From: Reyranella sp.
GTDB lineage: Bacteria; Pseudomonadota; Alphaproteobacteria; Reyranellales; Reyranellaceae
Length of the DNA: 64,000 nt
Assembly (NCBI RefSeq): GCF_004297265.1
Contig: NZ_SCUT01000051.1
Location: forward strand, 39,835-103,834
Reading direction: 5' to 3'
Shown: positions 7,973 to 17,763 of the stretch, one piece after another
How positions within the stretch are numbered: position 1 is the first letter of the stretch
Layout of the letters: every line of letters begins with the position of its first letter
Made by a program: the position numbers and the translations under genes
The notes under the pieces: generated by a model
What the model was told of the DNA's origin: nothing
The model's input: the letters and a program-made list of their open reading frames with translations, nothing else
The model's database searches: none

Positions 7973-10900
7973 CTAGTTAAACGAGCTTCTCAGGAATAGC
8001 AGAATTGTGCCCTGATCGTACTGATAGGCGTTGTCGAAGTTGGCCTTGGCGCCGATCGACGTCCGCTCGGTTGCCGCATATTCGAAGCCCAGGCGCAGAC
8101 CGAAGGCAATGCCGGTGTTGCTCTGCGCCGGGAAGATCGGCGCAAACGCCGCTGCTCCGCTCGTGGCCAGGATGTTCGCCGCGTTCTGGAAATAGTAGTT
8201 GGTGGGGAAGAACAGCGACGAACTCTGCTGGATGCTCTGGACGCCGAGCGTGGCACCCGCGCTGTACGTGAACTTGCCCGAGGTCTCTGTCCAGTCGATG
8301 GGAAACGTCAGGCTGTAGAAGCTCTGTGGGCTGAAGTAGCCGCCCTGGCCATAGGTGAAGTAGCTGAGATTCTGGTTGAAGCTCAGGTAGGTCGCCGAGA
8401 TGCCGACCTTGAGTTCCTGGTTCTCGTCCTTGATGGGCCGGAAGTAAGCGCCCGCCGTGAATTCATAGGACTGGTTGCTCGCGACGTTCGTGCCCATGTA
8501 GTAGCCGTAGGCGAACTTCCCGTAGATACCCAGCGTTTGATCGTCGTAGCTGATGATCGCTTCGCCACCATTGCGCGTGACGCCACCCCACGTCAGGCTG
8601 GTGATCGGATCGGTCACGCCCGCGTAGGACAGGACTGAGTCGGTGACCGACCGGCGCGACGCCTCGAGCTTTATGTTCATCTTGTCGCCGAGAGGCTGAT
8701 TCCAGACGAGACCGCCCACGATGGTGGTGAGCGGGAAGCCGAGCGGCGTGCTGCCGACGTCGAGCGTGAGATGCCCCCATTCGAGCCCCATGCCGAAGGC
8801 GATGCCCGTGGCCTGTGCATTGTTTGGCTGCAGCGTGCCGGCCAGCCCCGCAAGCGCGTTCGCGCCATAGCGCGACAGGGTCGACGGGTCTCCCCCGATG
8901 GTACCAGCGTTGATCGTCACCGGCATGATGGTCGGAACGAGGGCAGCGTTGCCGATGGGAATGCGGGCCTTGATCGGTACGCTGATCTCGTTGATGCGGC
9001 CGAGACCCGATTCGCCGGATCGGCCGCGGAAACCGATGCCGCCGTCCACGATGATCGCCGTGGACTTTTTCAGCGAGGTGAGTTCGCGTTCGATCTCGCG
9101 GCTGAGCGGATCGGTGTCGCTCATCGAACCCGACGGAGCGCCCGGCGTGCCCGGCAACGGCGGCGGCGTCATCGCCGTCACCGAGGTGCTCGCGCTGCTT
9201 TCGCCGCCCGGCCGACGCAGGGGGACCAGCGGATTCTGCGCCACCTGGACGGGCGGCGCGGCGCGCACCGGTCCCGCCTGGGCCGTCAGGACGGCTGGGG
9301 TCGCCAGGGACGGCCGATCCAGCGACATTACGTCGGCCCGGCTCGGCGTACCATCCGTACGGGTGACCGAAGCGTTCTTCGCGGCAACCCGCCGTTCGAA
9401 TTCGGCCATGAACTCGGCCTCCGCGCTCCCGCCGGGAGGCCGCAGCGACGACCGTTCCGTCGCTACCCCGCCGGCGTTGCCGGGCGACACGGCCGCCGCT
9501 CGCTGAATGGGGGCCACGTCGACCGATGCGGGAGACGGCGCCGGAACCAGCTCGGTCTGCCCCAGGCCGCGGTTGAGCTGCTGGGCGGTCTCGAGGGCGC
9601 GCTTGGCGCCCGTCGTATCCCCCTGCGCGCGCAGCAGGCGTGCCTGGACCATGTAGAGGCGCGGATTCTGCGGCTGCAGACGCAGCGCCTCGGCGAGCCA
9701 CACGTCGGCCCGCTCGTACCGCCGGAGATCGATGGCGATGTTCACCGCCTGCTGGAGCGTGTCGGGATCGGCCGGGGACGACACCATGATGCCGTCGAGA
9801 ACCTGGATCGCCTGTTCGCCGAAGTTCGAATCCTTGTAGACCCTGGCCAGCGCCAGACGCGCGCCGACGCTGGGCGACGGACCGGAGACATAGGGCAGCA
9901 GCACGTCATAGGCAGCCGTCAGGTTCTTCTGCGTGCGCAGCCGGTCGGCCTGCTGGATGGCCAGCGACTCCTGGAGGTTGGCCACGTCGCGGCCGCCTGT
10001 GTTCTTGGAGATGCGCGCCAGCAGCGTGCTGGCCTCGGCGTCCTGGCCTGCCTCCGATGCTGCGTAGAACATGGTACGCAGCGTATCGGCGCTGAGGTCG
10101 TTGCGAGCCGAGAGACGACGGACGACGGCCATCGCCTGGGCGCGGTCGCCGACCTTGGCGAGTGCCAGCGCCGCATTGGCCTGCTGCGACGGTGTCGCGT
10201 TCGGGGCATTGGCGCGCGCCGCCAGAGTCGCCCGCGCGCCAGCATCGCCCGCCTTCGCCGCGGCGATCAACTGGTCGGTGTCGCCGGCATTGCGGAGGTC
10301 GTTGCGCAGGGTGTTCATGCGCGCCGAACGCTGGTTGACGGGGATCCGGTCGAGCAGAGCAACGGCCTCACCGGTTCGCGATTGCTCGGAATAGTAGACG
10401 GCTGCCGCGTAGATGCTCTCCGGCCGGCCGCTGGCCACCAGCTCGTCGATCAACGGCTGCGCTTCGGCGACCTTGCCCCGCCTCGCCAGGAACTTTGCGA
10501 GGTCGTAACGGATCCACGGGCTGGACGGGTCCATGCGCATGGCTTCGCGATAAAGTTGTTCGGCCCGCTCGGGCTGCGAACGCTCGAGGCCGGCGGCCTG
10601 GACCCGCAGGCTCTGCGCCGCCTGCTGGGCACCGTCCGACTGGATGCGCGTCCGGACGGACGGGTCGAGATTGGCCAGAAGCGGCTCGCTGCGCGTGTCG
10701 CGCCCCTGGGCGGTCAGCACCTGGTAGAGGCCGGCCTGTGCTTCCTTGTTGCCCGGATCGCGGCTCAGGGCATCGCGGTAGTATCCCTCCGCCTCGCGCT
10801 GCTTGCCCTGGCGGCGCAGCAGGTCGCCCATCAGAGCCTGGGCCGTGCCACGCTCCTTGGGCGTACCCGTATGGTCGGCCAGCGGCCGGACGATCTTCTC

Positions 10901-12055
10901 CGCCTGGGTGACGTCGCCGCGATCCCGCAGGGCGACGGCCTCCCGGTAGGACAGCCAGAAGTTCGCCGCCTCGAGCGCCGGCGCCCAGTCGGCTGCCCGG
11001 CTCGGGGCCATCTTGATGGCCTTGTCGAGTTGGTCGCGCGCGTCCGCGAACCGCTCCTGCCGCAGGCGCACGATGCCGATCCCCGCGACCGCGTCAGCAT
11101 TGTTGGGGTCTGCCTGCAGGACCCCTTCGAAGCGCGAAACCGCCTGATCGTTCAGACCCTGATCGGACAGCCGATACGCTTCGGCGAGCGCGGCGCCCAG
11201 CGGGTCCTGTCGCACGGGCCGTTGCGCGTCGACGAGCTTGTCGCGAACGACCGTGTCGCCGGGAAAGCGCTGGAGATAGGATTCGAAGAACGGCTTGTCC
11301 TGCGGCCCGACCGTGAGCCACAGCATCCCTTGCCGCATCGCCTCGAACGAGGCCTGCGCGACGGCTGGATCACTGGCCAATTCCGCCAGCAGAACAATGC
11401 CTTCGCGCCGCGTCTGCTCATTGTAGGTGAGGATGCGGGCATAGGCGAACTTGGTTCGGGACGTCGCATAGCTGCGCTCGGCCAGTGCCTTGAGCCGGAT
11501 CCGCGCTTCCTCCCAGCCCGCGCCCGTTCCCGCCAGCGTCTCGTAATATTCCACGGCGAGGTCGAACGGCGGCGGGCCGCCCCGAAAGGCCCGTTGATAC
11601 ATCGCGATCGCGCGATCATAAGCGCCCGCGGCGGCAAGCCGGCGGGCTTCGGCCAGCGCCACCTCGTCGGTCTGGCCCAGTGCCATCGCGCGCTCGAGTT
11701 CCGCCGCGCGCGCATCGTTCGGATCGATCTGACGCAGGCGCGCGATCGTCGCGCGGACCTGGTCGAAGCGCTGGTTCTGCAGCTCGATCGAGCCCAGCTG
11801 GAACAGCGCCTCCGTATTGTCGGGCTGGCTTTCCAGGATCTTTCGCAGCGATTGCGCGGCGAGGTCGGGACGATTGCGCTCCCGCCACATGGTCGCCTGC
11901 TCGAACAGGAGGCCATAGATCGACGACGACGAGGGGTCGGCGGCCGTCGTCGGCGGCGCCGCCCATCCGGGGTTCGGAACGGACAGCGCAACGACCGCGC
12001 TGGCGAGAACGCTCTTGATGGTCCCGCTACGCTCCGAACGCTCCGTCCTTCCCAT
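7973..12055 (-). CDS. bcsC: BcsC, TPR scaffold and outer-membrane cellulose export porin
   Basis: A 1360-residue cellulose exporter. A signal peptide (cleavage near WAA, about residue 33) precedes a long array of tetratricopeptide repeats, roughly 45-860, that spans the periplasm. A proline/alanine/serine-rich linker (about 870-1010) follows. The C-terminal ~340 residues form the BcsC outer-membrane beta-barrel, recognisable from the glycine/aromatic alternation (EWGHLTLDVGSTPLGFPL) and a terminal Phe-Asn (LFLRSSFN). TPR units such as 'AEGYYRDALSRDPGNKEAQ' are clear. It starts 16 bases after bcsB. The length is somewhat above E. coli BcsC, the excess lying mainly in the linker. Confidence 0.95.
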   Translation of the reverse strand: MGRTERSERSGTIKSVLASAVVALSVPNPGWAAPPTTAADPSSSSIYGLLFEQATMWRERNRPDLAAQSLRKILESQPDNTEALFQLGSIELQNQRFDQVRATIARLRQIDPNDARAAELERAMALGQTDEVALAEARRLAAAGAYDRAIAMYQRAFRGGPPPFDLAVEYYETLAGTGAGWEEARIRLKALAERSYATSRTKFAYARILTYNEQTRREGIVLLAELASDPAVAQASFEAMRQGMLWLTVGPQDKPFFESYLQRFPGDTVVRDKLVDAQRPVRQDPLGAALAEAYRLSDQGLNDQAVSRFEGVLQADPNNADAVAGIGIVRLRQERFADARDQLDKAIKMAPSRAADWAPALEAANFWLSYREAVALRDRGDVTQAEKIVRPLADHTGTPKERGTAQALMGDLLRRQGKQREAEGYYRDALSRDPGNKEAQAGLYQVLTAQGRDTRSEPLLANLDPSVRTRIQSDGAQQAAQSLRVQAAGLERSQPERAEQLYREAMRMDPSSPWIRYDLAKFLARRGKVAEAQPLIDELVASGRPESIYAAAVYYSEQSRTGEAVALLDRIPVNQRSARMNTLRNDLRNAGDTDQLIAAAKAGDAGARATLAARANAPNATPSQQANAALALAKVGDRAQAMAVVRRLSARNDLSADTLRTMFYAASEAGQDAEASTLLARISKNTGGRDVANLQESLAIQQADRLRTQKNLTAAYDVLLPYVSGPSPSVGARLALARVYKDSNFGEQAIQVLDGIMVSSPADPDTLQQAVNIAIDLRRYERADVWLAEALRLQPQNPRLYMVQARLLRAQGDTTGAKRALETAQQLNRGLGQTELVPAPSPASVDVAPIQRAAAVSPGNAGGVATERSSLRPPGGSAEAEFMAEFERRVAAKNASVTRTDGTPSRADVMSLDRPSLATPAVLTAQAGPVRAAPPVQVAQNPLVPLRRPGGESSASTSVTAMTPPPLPGTPGAPSGSMSDTDPLSREIERELTSLKKSTAIIVDGGIGFRGRSGESGLGRINEISVPIKARIPIGNAALVPTIMPVTINAGTIGGDPSTLSRYGANALAGLAGTLQPNNAQATGIAFGMGLEWGHLTLDVGSTPLGFPLTTIVGGLVWNQPLGDKMNIKLEASRRSVTDSVLSYAGVTDPITSLTWGGVTRNGGEAIISYDDQTLGIYGKFAYGYYMGTNVASNQSYEFTAGAYFRPIKDENQELKVGISATYLSFNQNLSYFTYGQGGYFSPQSFYSLTFPIDWTETSGKFTYSAGATLGVQSIQQSSSLFFPTNYYFQNAANILATSGAAAFAPIFPAQSNTGIAFGLRLGFEYAATERTSIGAKANFDNAYQYDQGTILLFLRSSFN

Positions 12056-12071
12056 TAGACCCCAAACTCAG

Positions 12072-14828
12072 TCAGCTTCCGTCCGACAACGTCCGGGTAA
12101 GAAGCCGGTTAGCCCTGTGTGCCGAAAACCGTTCGATCATCACCGCGAAGATTAATATAACACAAATCACGCAAATGAAGGCAGCAAGTTCAAAAGATCC
12201 GGCAAGCCATTGAATTCGCCACCAGATTGGTAGTCCGCCAACGAATTTCCTAACACCGGACGTGTAGAATTCCCCCTTACTGCCTGTCAGATAATAAAAA
12301 TCGCCCTGTACGTTGGTCGACACTTCGGGGTCGCCGAGATGTCCGCTCATCGCCACCAGGGCCGCCGGCTGCGTGCTGCCGACCATGACCACCAGCCGGT
12401 TCTCGTTGAGCGGCGACCAGAAGCTGGAAAGGTATGCGTAGGGCTTGCCGATATTGGCCTTTGCAAGTTCCGGGGCGGCCCCGCGATAGTAGGGCGCGCG
12501 CGGATCGGTCGGTTGAAACTGGCGCTGCAGGAAACTGAGGCCGGGCGCTGCCGTAACGCTGGTCGGCGTGATGTGGACCGAGTTGTGGGACTCCCATTGC
12601 TTGAGCAACGGCTGGTTCGAGGTGAGCCCGATGACGATCAGGTCGCGGTCGGCCACCTGGTCGACCTTTGCGGCGTCGACGACCTCATGGCGGGTTGGCG
12701 GCACGCCCGTGGCGTCGGCCATCATTCCCAGCAGGTTCAGGAGAGCCTGCACCTCTTCAGGCGACGACGTTTCGGGCATCACGAACGCCGTGGTCGCGAG
12801 ATCGGCATAGCGGGTGAACGGAAATCCGGCATTCGCGAACAGCGCCAGGTTCGGGAAGGCGGCGAAATGGGCGACACGACTGAGGTCGATCGTCGAGTCG
12901 GGATCGATGCCCGTGCGGTCGCTCCAGTCGAGCATTTCACACTCGGCGTCCGCCTTGGCCCGCAGCTCGAACCGGAAATCGAGGTGGTTCTGGCTGGCAA
13001 GCTGGAAGCCCGGGAGCAGCACCTGGCTAACGCGATCCTCGGCCTTCCCCGGGATCAGCCATTCCTTCAGGCGCGACAGCACCTTCAGCTTTGGTTCGAG
13101 CGGGATCTCCCCGACCGTGCGCTGGTTGAGGTCGACGAAGACGCGTGAATTGCCGGCATCGACCCAGCTGTCGTCGGCGCGACGGATGTGCACGTACATC
13201 TTGCCGCCGGACAGCGCGCCGAAGAACAGATCGGGCGCCGTACGGAAAGTGACCCCCGGCGAATCGAGGAGACGGCGGCCGTTGATGCCTCCGCCGTCCG
13301 GGATTTCGCCGAGACGCACCGGCCGATTGCTCGGAATCCATTTCGGCGCATCGTAGGCCCGGCGAGGCGCCGGGAGCGGCTCGCTGGCGGCCGACCAGCC
13401 GCCGCTCAGGCGCGAAGGCGAGGTCGCGAGGGTCCCCGCGGCCGCCTGAAGCTGCTCGGTGGTGTCGCCGATGACCAGCAGGAGCTTGCTGTCGACCTGG
13501 GAAGGATTGGCGACCACCGCGACGCGCGGTCCATCGCCCGGAATGGCCGCAACACCGGGCGGATAGTTGCCGCCGACGACCAGGACGACGGCGTTGCCAG
13601 CCGGCAGGCCGGTATATTGCACGGGGAACGTCGCGCCCTTGTTGCCGGCGACCAGGCCGAAATAGCCGGCCACCATGCCGGCCGCCTGCAGCAGCCCGGG
13701 CTCGGGATCGGGCGGCAGCACGAAGGGCAGGTTGAGCGGCAGCGGGTCCTTGGGATCGGCAAAGGGGCGCGGCAGCGACGCCAGGTCGTCGGCAACCGGC
13801 AGCCGCGTCGTGCTGAGATAGATGAAGGTCGCGGGTTCGATGTTCACCCAGATCGCCCTGTCGCGATCGAGCGTGCAGGCTCTCGCTCCCTGGCCCTTGA
13901 GAGTGAAGCGGAACTGCAGGCGGTTGTCGGTCGAGAGCAGGGCCGGCGTGAAGGTGAACTCGGCGCGCGCCTTCGGTCCGCTCGCCTTGCCCAGCGCGAC
14001 AGAGCCGATCGGCTCGTTGTTGAGGAACACCTGGAGGACGCCGTCATCGCGGGCGACGGCATTCGAATAACTGAAGAGGAGACTGATGCGCGCGGCGACG
14101 AAGGCATCGTCCTGGCGGGTCGTGAAGGCAATGCCGGTCTCGGAAGCGGCGCCTTCGAGATGGAGGGCTTTGCTCCGCAGGTCGCGCAGGCGGATCAGCT
14201 GGCTGCGGCCATCCGCGGTCCCGGTGAACATCGGATAGTTCGCCATGGGGAGCTGCGAGGGAATCGGCATTATGTCGGGCCGGTTCGAACCGGTCGGCGG
14301 GACGGGCGTTGCCGTCACGGCGGGAGCCGAGGGCGGAAGGCTCGCCGGGGGCGGCGCCACTGCCGGGGCCGGGGCCGGGGCCGGGGGCGGAGCCGCAGGC
14401 ACCGGAAGAGGAGCCGGCGCGGACGCGACTGGGGGGGCCGTCGGCGGCGTGGACGGCCGCTGGGCCCCCGCTGGTAGTGGAGCAGCCTGGGGAATCGTCG
14501 GCGGCACGATGGGCGTTGCGACATTCGCCGGGGGCATCGGCGTGGTCGTAGGCAATGGCGCCTGCTGTCGCTGGCCCTGCGAATCCGGCGGTGGAATGAC
14601 GGCAACGCCCGACGGGATGGACGGCAGGCTGGACGGCAATTCGAACTTCGGCGTGAGCTGGGTGGGTTGCGTGAGCTGGACAGCCGGGCTGTTTGCCTGC
14701 GGCGGAAAGAACGTCATGGGCAGCGAGCCCGCCCCGGACCGCGGGCCGAGGTCCTGTTGCGCCGCGGCGGGCGCGACGATCGTGAGTGCCAGAACCATCG
14801 CGGCGCGACGGATCGCTGCCGACCTCAC
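12072..14828 (-). CDS. bcsB: BcsB, membrane-anchored periplasmic cellulose synthase subunit
   Basis: A 918-residue partner of BcsA that guides the glucan through the periplasm. Residues 1-23 are a signal peptide (APAAAQQ). About 40-185 is a very proline-rich, low-complexity segment. The folded part follows with alternating carbohydrate-binding and flavodoxin-like domains, for example GNAVVLVVGGNYPPG. A single C-terminal transmembrane helix (FELAAFICVICVILIFAVMI, about 874-893) anchors it beside BcsA. It is longer than most BcsB, mainly because of the N-terminal linker. The start is GTG 14828, overlapping the bcsA stop by four bases (GTGA), which implies translational coupling. Confidence 0.94.
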   Translation of the reverse strand: MRSAAIRRAAMVLALTIVAPAAAQQDLGPRSGAGSLPMTFFPPQANSPAVQLTQPTQLTPKFELPSSLPSIPSGVAVIPPPDSQGQRQQAPLPTTTPMPPANVATPIVPPTIPQAAPLPAGAQRPSTPPTAPPVASAPAPLPVPAAPPPAPAPAPAVAPPPASLPPSAPAVTATPVPPTGSNRPDIMPIPSQLPMANYPMFTGTADGRSQLIRLRDLRSKALHLEGAASETGIAFTTRQDDAFVAARISLLFSYSNAVARDDGVLQVFLNNEPIGSVALGKASGPKARAEFTFTPALLSTDNRLQFRFTLKGQGARACTLDRDRAIWVNIEPATFIYLSTTRLPVADDLASLPRPFADPKDPLPLNLPFVLPPDPEPGLLQAAGMVAGYFGLVAGNKGATFPVQYTGLPAGNAVVLVVGGNYPPGVAAIPGDGPRVAVVANPSQVDSKLLLVIGDTTEQLQAAAGTLATSPSRLSGGWSAASEPLPAPRRAYDAPKWIPSNRPVRLGEIPDGGGINGRRLLDSPGVTFRTAPDLFFGALSGGKMYVHIRRADDSWVDAGNSRVFVDLNQRTVGEIPLEPKLKVLSRLKEWLIPGKAEDRVSQVLLPGFQLASQNHLDFRFELRAKADAECEMLDWSDRTGIDPDSTIDLSRVAHFAAFPNLALFANAGFPFTRYADLATTAFVMPETSSPEEVQALLNLLGMMADATGVPPTRHEVVDAAKVDQVADRDLIVIGLTSNQPLLKQWESHNSVHITPTSVTAAPGLSFLQRQFQPTDPRAPYYRGAAPELAKANIGKPYAYLSSFWSPLNENRLVVMVGSTQPAALVAMSGHLGDPEVSTNVQGDFYYLTGSKGEFYTSGVRKFVGGLPIWWRIQWLAGSFELAAFICVICVILIFAVMIERFSAHRANRLLTRTLSDGS

Positions 14829-16990
14829 GTCGGCCTCGGCGCCGCCGGTAGCGGTTGCTGGACGGGCTCCCGGGACCGGCGGACATTGCGCGCCGCCATG
14901 CCGACCAGGCCGCGAATGGCACCCGAGAGATCGATCAGTGACTTGCCGACGGTGTCCGGCGGCCGGTCATCCCAGTTGAGCCAGGCGTCGGCGCGGCCGA
15001 ACACGGCACTGACGATCGTCCGCTCTTCCTCGAGATTCGTCGGCATGAACTCGAGACGCACTTCGCGACCCTTGACGGCAACGACCCGGGCCGGAACGGC
15101 GGAGATGTCCTCGATCTGCTCGAAGTTGATCACGACCTCTTCGTTCACCGTCACGTCGGTCGCGAGATCGTCCATCCGCAGCAGGCCGCCGCCGAGGGAA
15201 ATATCCTCGGTCCTTCCCATCAGCGAGCGCCTGCCGTCGAAATAGAGTGCGATCGGTTGCCGGACACGGACGCGCGGCTGGGCCCTCACCTGCCGCCTCT
15301 CGCGACCGACCGCGAGGGCCGCGACAACGGTGAAGGCGCTGTAGAAACACCAGAACAGGTTCATCCAGAGCACCGGCGCATCGCCCGGAAACAGCTCGGT
15401 GAAAAGAAGACGATAGAAGCCGACGCCGATCGCCGCCATCAGCACCACCGCGAGGATCATCAGCGGCCGCATGATGGGCGTATCGTAGAGTTCCTGCTCC
15501 AGCACGCCGCCCTTGCTGGTGACGTTGAAGCTGCCGGCCTTGGGATTGATGAGAGCCAGGAGCGTCGGCCCCATGATGTGGAACAGCAGGACGTTGTCGT
15601 AGATCTCGCCCCAGAAGGAATAGCGGTACCGCCCGTCGAGCCGCGATTGCGTGGCCAGGGTATGGAACAAGTGCGGCCCGGCATAGGCCATGACCATCAA
15701 TGCGCTCGCCACGATGATATTCTGGGATGTCACCAGATAGGCCACCGGCGCCGTCAGGAAGACGAAGCGCGGCACCGGGAACAGGAAGTACATCATCGCA
15801 TTGAGGTAGCAGATGCGCTGACCGAAGCTCAGGCCGCGCCCGAGCAGCGGATTGTCGGTGCGGAAGATCTGGATCATGCCGCGCGCCCAGCGCATGCGCT
15901 GGCCGATATGGATCGAAAGCCGCTCGGTCGCCAGGCCGGCGGCCAGCGGCCAGCGCAAATAGGCCGTGTTCCAGCCCTTGCGGTGCATGCGCAGGGAAGT
16001 ATGGGCGTCCTCGGTCACCGTCTCGACGGCGATGCCGCCCACCTCGTCAAGCGCTTCGCGGCTCAGCACCGCGCACGAGCCGCAGAAGAAGGTCGCGTTC
16101 CAGAAGTCGTTGCCCGGCTGGATCAGGCCGTAGAAGAGCTGGCCTTCGTTGGGCACCCGGCCGAAGGTGCCGAGGTTTCGCTCGAACGGGTCGGGCGAAT
16201 AGAAATGATGTGGCGTCTGCAGCATGCCGAGCTTGCGGTCGCGCAGGAACCAGCCGACGGTCATCTGCAGGAACGCCCGCGTCGGAATGTGGTCGCAGTC
16301 GAAGATGGCGATCAGCTTGCCCTTGGTGATCGTCAGCGCATGGTTGATGTTGCCGGCCTTGGCGTGCTCGTTGCTGGGCCGGATCAGATAGCCGCAGCCC
16401 GCCTCCTCCGCGAAACGCTTGAACTCCGGCCGGCGCCCGTCGTCGAGGATGTAAACCTTGAACTTGTCGGCCGGGTAATCCATGACCATCGCCGCCAGCA
16501 CAGTCGGCTTAACGACGTCGAGACTCTCGTTGTAGGTGGGGATGTAGACGTCGACCGTCGGCCATTCCTGGACGTCGGCGGGCAGCGGCGCCGGCTGGCG
16601 CTCGAGGGGCCACAGGACCTGGAAGTAGCCGATCATCAGCACGATCCAGGCGTAGACCTCGGCCGCAAAGAGGCCGTAGCCGAACATCATGTCGAACGGA
16701 TCGACGAAGCCCAGCGTCTCGGTCGTTCTCCACCACAGGTAACGGGTCGACACGAGGGCCGACAGCACGACGATAATCAAGGTGGCCATGCGGCTCTTGA
16801 AGCGGTTCACGATCAGGAAGATGAAGGCCGTGAAGACCGCGAAGATTGCCTGCGTCTGCAGATCGAAAGGCGTGATGATGACGAAGGCCGCCGGCCCGAG
16901 CGCCACGATCGCGACGAACAGGTAGAAGAGCCTCGTGGCGAGCGGAACGCGCCGGTTCTGGGTCGGCTCGACAATGCTGGATGAGGTCAT
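14825..16990 (-). CDS. bcsA: BcsA, cellulose synthase catalytic subunit with PilZ domain
   Basis: A 721-residue inner-membrane GT2 family synthase polymerising UDP-glucose into beta-1,4-glucan. Catalytic motifs are intact: DDG at 183-185, DxD as DCD at 231-233, TED at 326-328, and QRMRW at 364-368. The gating-loop motif FNVTSKGG at 488-495 is also present. Membrane helices flank the catalytic domain on both sides. A C-terminal PilZ domain begins near 565 (RERRQVRAQPRVR, with the arginine cluster that binds c-di-GMP) and continues with DISLGGG at 596-602. Activity should therefore depend on c-di-GMP, made by enzymes such as those at 1967-5044. It overlaps bcsQ (ATGA) and bcsB (GTGA). Confidence 0.97.
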   Translation of the reverse strand: MTSSSIVEPTQNRRVPLATRLFYLFVAIVALGPAAFVIITPFDLQTQAIFAVFTAFIFLIVNRFKSRMATLIIVVLSALVSTRYLWWRTTETLGFVDPFDMMFGYGLFAAEVYAWIVLMIGYFQVLWPLERQPAPLPADVQEWPTVDVYIPTYNESLDVVKPTVLAAMVMDYPADKFKVYILDDGRRPEFKRFAEEAGCGYLIRPSNEHAKAGNINHALTITKGKLIAIFDCDHIPTRAFLQMTVGWFLRDRKLGMLQTPHHFYSPDPFERNLGTFGRVPNEGQLFYGLIQPGNDFWNATFFCGSCAVLSREALDEVGGIAVETVTEDAHTSLRMHRKGWNTAYLRWPLAAGLATERLSIHIGQRMRWARGMIQIFRTDNPLLGRGLSFGQRICYLNAMMYFLFPVPRFVFLTAPVAYLVTSQNIIVASALMVMAYAGPHLFHTLATQSRLDGRYRYSFWGEIYDNVLLFHIMGPTLLALINPKAGSFNVTSKGGVLEQELYDTPIMRPLMILAVVLMAAIGVGFYRLLFTELFPGDAPVLWMNLFWCFYSAFTVVAALAVGRERRQVRAQPRVRVRQPIALYFDGRRSLMGRTEDISLGGGLLRMDDLATDVTVNEEVVINFEQIEDISAVPARVVAVKGREVRLEFMPTNLEEERTIVSAVFGRADAWLNWDDRPPDTVGKSLIDLSGAIRGLVGMAARNVRRSREPVQQPLPAAPRPT

Positions 16991-17763
16991 GGCCGTCCGG
17001 GTTCCATGCCGTCGAGGAGCAGCCCTTGCACCGACGCGGCCAGGCCGCGCACATCGGCCGCCGCCTTGCTCGTCGGCGCGCGATCGACCACGAGCTGCTG
17101 GTGCGCCACGGCTTCGCCGAAGCTGTCGTCGTAGTTCACGATGCCGAGCATTGCCTGCCCCAGCCGGCGCCGCAGCAGGGCGACTACGTCACGCGTCAGC
17201 TTGCGTCGCATATCGACGAGGTTGAAGACGTATCGCACCTGGCGCTGCACGCCCTCAGGCGCACGCCCCAGGAAATTCTGCGATTCGACCGTCGAAAGCA
17301 GCGATACCGAGGTGGCGTCGGCCTGCAGGACGACGATGTCGAGGGTCGAGACCGGACGCGTCTGATCGAGGAAGACCGAGGGGCCCGGCGGCGTATCGAC
17401 GACCACGACGAAGCCGCGCTCGATGAAGGGGGCAATCGTGTTCGCGAACCAGTTCTCGTTGCGCGCCAGGTAATCCGATACGGCATGAAGCTGCGCCGCG
17501 GTGACCTGCCCGAACGGCAGGACGAGGAGATTGGCGCCGCCCGGCAGCACACCCTCGCGAACCGAACGCCCATAGACCAGGCAGTGCGCCCAGCCACGAT
17601 CGTCGGCAAGCTGGATCCCAGCATGCAGGCGCATCGAATTCTGGACGTCGAGATCGACCACGAGCACCCGCAGGCCGGAGCGGGCCAGCACGCCCGCGAC
17701 GTTGATGCTGAGAGAGGTCTTGCCTACACCGCCCTTGGGCGAACAAAAGCAGACGACCGACAT
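16987..17763 (-). CDS. bcsQ: BcsQ, MinD/ParA-like ATPase of the cellulose operon
   Basis: A 258-residue P-loop ATPase of the BcsQ/YhjQ family, which helps localise or assemble the cellulose machine at the membrane. The deviant Walker A SPKGGVGKTS spans residues 8-17. A Walker B-like VVVVDTPPG lies near 118-126. I take ATG 17763, which gives MSVVCFCSPKGG. The open frame extends further upstream, but those residues have no family resemblance. The start overlaps the stop of the preceding gene by one base (TAATG) and its own stop overlaps the bcsA start. Confidence 0.92.
   Translation of the reverse strand: MSVVCFCSPKGGVGKTSLSINVAGVLARSGLRVLVVDLDVQNSMRLHAGIQLADDRGWAHCLVYGRSVREGVLPGGANLLVLPFGQVTAAQLHAVSDYLARNENWFANTIAPFIERGFVVVVDTPPGPSVFLDQTRPVSTLDIVVLQADATSVSLLSTVESQNFLGRAPEGVQRQVRYVFNLVDMRRKLTRDVVALLRRRLGQAMLGIVNYDDSFGEAVAHQQLVVDRAPTSKAAADVRGLAASVQGLLLDGMEPGRP

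Noticed and set aside
8771..12058. A 1095-codon plus-strand frame opposite bcsC
   Set aside because: Antisense shadow; bcsC has TPR repeats, a barrel and operon context, whereas this frame shows no recognisable sequence.
14245..14979. Gly/Ala-rich plus-strand frame resembling a secreted glycine-rich protein
   Set aside because: It is the reverse of the proline-rich linker of BcsB, which explains the glycine-rich translation.
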